This document shows, piece after piece, positions 50,743 to 51,455 of a DNA stretch of 51,455 nucleotides. Origin of the DNA: an uncultured Prevotella sp. Its GTDB lineage: Bacteria > Bacteroidota > Bacteroidia > Bacteroidales > Bacteroidaceae. The notes under the pieces were generated by a model that was given only the letters and a program-made list of their open reading frames with translations, had not been told where the DNA came from and did not search any database. The position numbers and the translations under genes are program-made. The DNA lies in NCBI GenBank assembly GCA_946624005.1, contig CAMORS010000012.1:1-51455 (forward strand), given 5' to 3'. How positions within the stretch are numbered: position 1 is the stretch's first letter; each line of letters begins with the position of its first letter.

Positions 50743-51321
50743 ATGGAAGAAAACCTATCGGGCGAATACCATCGCCCTGGAAGAATAGAAGTGGTGTGCG
50801 GTTCGATGTTCTCTGGAAAGACCGAGGAGCTCATCCGCCGACTGAAGCGTGCCAAGTTTGCCAAGCAGCGGGTCGAGATTTTCAAGCCCTCCATCGATGT
50901 GCGCTATAGCGAGCAAGACGTTGTGAGCCACGACCAGAACACCATTCCCTCGACGCCCATCGACTCGTCGGCCGCCATTCTTTTGCTGGCAGGCGACAAC
51001 GATGTCATCGGCATCGACGAAGCCCAGTTTCTTGATCAGGGGCTTGTCGAAGTGTGCAACGAGCTGGCCTACCGTGGCGTCCGCGTCATCGTGGCCGGTC
51101 TCGACATGGACTTCAAGGGCGTGCCTTTCGGTCCGATTCCTGCCCTTTGCGCCATAGCCGATGAAGTGACGAAGGTGCATGCCATCTGCGTCAAGTGCGG
51201 TTCGCTGGCCTATATAAGTCATCGCCTCGTAGAGAACGACAAGCGCGTGCTGCTGGGCGAAACCCAGGAATACGAACCTCTGTGCCGTGAGTGTTACCGC
51301 AAAATAGTTAATAAATCATAA
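50743..51321 (+). CDS. tdk: Thymidine kinase
   Basis: Salvage enzyme that phosphorylates thymidine with ATP. 192 residues of the type II family: P-loop GSMFSGKT (20-27), catalytic Glu E93 in GIDEAQF, and a zinc-binding lid with C149, C152, C181 and C184 (ICVKCG, PLCRECY). Start [17 protein letters not shown] at 50743 directly follows the promoter; the frame is open far upstream but crosses the promoter. Transcribed divergently from rsmI. Confidence 0.95.
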   Translation: MEENLSGEYHRPGRIEVVCGSMFSGKTEELIRRLKRAKFAKQRVEIFKPSIDVRYSEQDVVSHDQNTIPSTPIDSSAAILLLAGDNDVIGIDEAQFLDQGLVEVCNELAYRGVRVIVAGLDMDFKGVPFGPIPALCAIADEVTKVHAICVKCGSLAYISHRLVENDKRVLLGETQEYEPLCRECYRKIVNKS

Positions 51322-51360
51322 TATTCCGACTGCGGTCATCCGTTTTCCAATCATTCTTTG

Positions 51361-51368
51361 TATCTTTG
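51361..51368 (+). promoter_or_regulatory. Promoter (-7 box) of tRNA-Lys
   Basis: TATCTTTG followed by CA, about 36 bases before the tRNA. Confidence 0.65.
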
Positions 51369-51404
51369 CACCCGCTTTCGGAAGAACAGCACTTTTTCTG
51401 GGTA

Positions 51405-51455
51405 GATCCGCTAGCTCAGTTGGTAGAGCACAACACTTTTAATGTTGGGGTCTTG
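51405..51455 (+). tRNA. tRNA-Lys (anticodon TTT), cut by window edge
   Basis: The first 51 bases are present: acceptor 5' strand GATCCGC (51405-51411), T8-A9, D arm GCTC/GAGC, anticodon stem CAACA/TGTTG with loop C-T-TTT-A-A. The anticodon TTT lies at 51438-51440 and decodes AAA/AAG. The T arm and 3' acceptor strand lie beyond the window. Confidence 0.92.

Overview
The window looks like a chromosome segment of a gut- or oral-type Bacteroidales bacterium, most likely Prevotella or a close relative (inference). Nearly every transcription unit starts at a Bacteroidetes-type promoter (TAnnTTTG at -7, usually TTG about 19-20 bases upstream). Shine-Dalgarno sequences are absent. The protein set fits too: a long SecA, a BspA-like surface protein, a TPR hybrid-style lipoprotein histidine kinase, reverse rubrerythrin and a cobalamin-dependent ribonucleotide reductase.

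Layout. 1-8.3 kb: a cut LuxR-type regulator, a DbpA-like helicase, serC-serA, a small MGMT-family protein, a GNAT/FemAB-like protein and penicillin-binding protein 1A. 8.4-18 kb: a small secreted protein, histidine ammonia-lyase, a Ca/Na exchanger, a LolA-like protein, a 1420-residue DUF4105-CotH fusion and a phosphatase-fold protein whose metal site looks degenerate. 18-25 kb: secA, an orphan ABC ATPase, aminopeptidase P and a C1 peptidase. 25-28 kb (minus strand): mtaB, a GT2 glycosyltransferase and an HsdR_N-type nuclease-fold protein. 28.4-38 kb: a structured leader before a small lytic transglycosylase, a two-component pair split by palindromic repeats, a large BspA-like protein and a truncated paralogue. 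38-41 kb (minus strand): trmB, alpha-L-fucosidase, cutC. 41-51.4 kb: nrdJ-folB-amidase-mlaD, dnaA, rubrerythrin, rsmI with a coiled-coil lipoprotein, tdk, and the start of a tRNA-Lys.

Most genes are housekeeping. The accessory region at 28-38 kb holds the most unexplained structure. It carries 13 copies of a GTAG-footed hairpin repeat with compensatory arm changes, which looks REP-like, and two different arrays of 22-bp repeats that each contain a dyad. A 17-base conserved motif (TTGTC-N4-AAACAGGTGAAA) sits 57-59 bases upstream of the -7 box of three genes: the response regulator, the BspA-like protein and the truncated LRR gene. This suggests a local surface-protein regulon that includes its own regulator. 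Separately, short tandem repeats of 7 or 9 bp sit at several junctions between co-directional genes and have twice expanded in frame inside genes (dbpA-like and mtaB).
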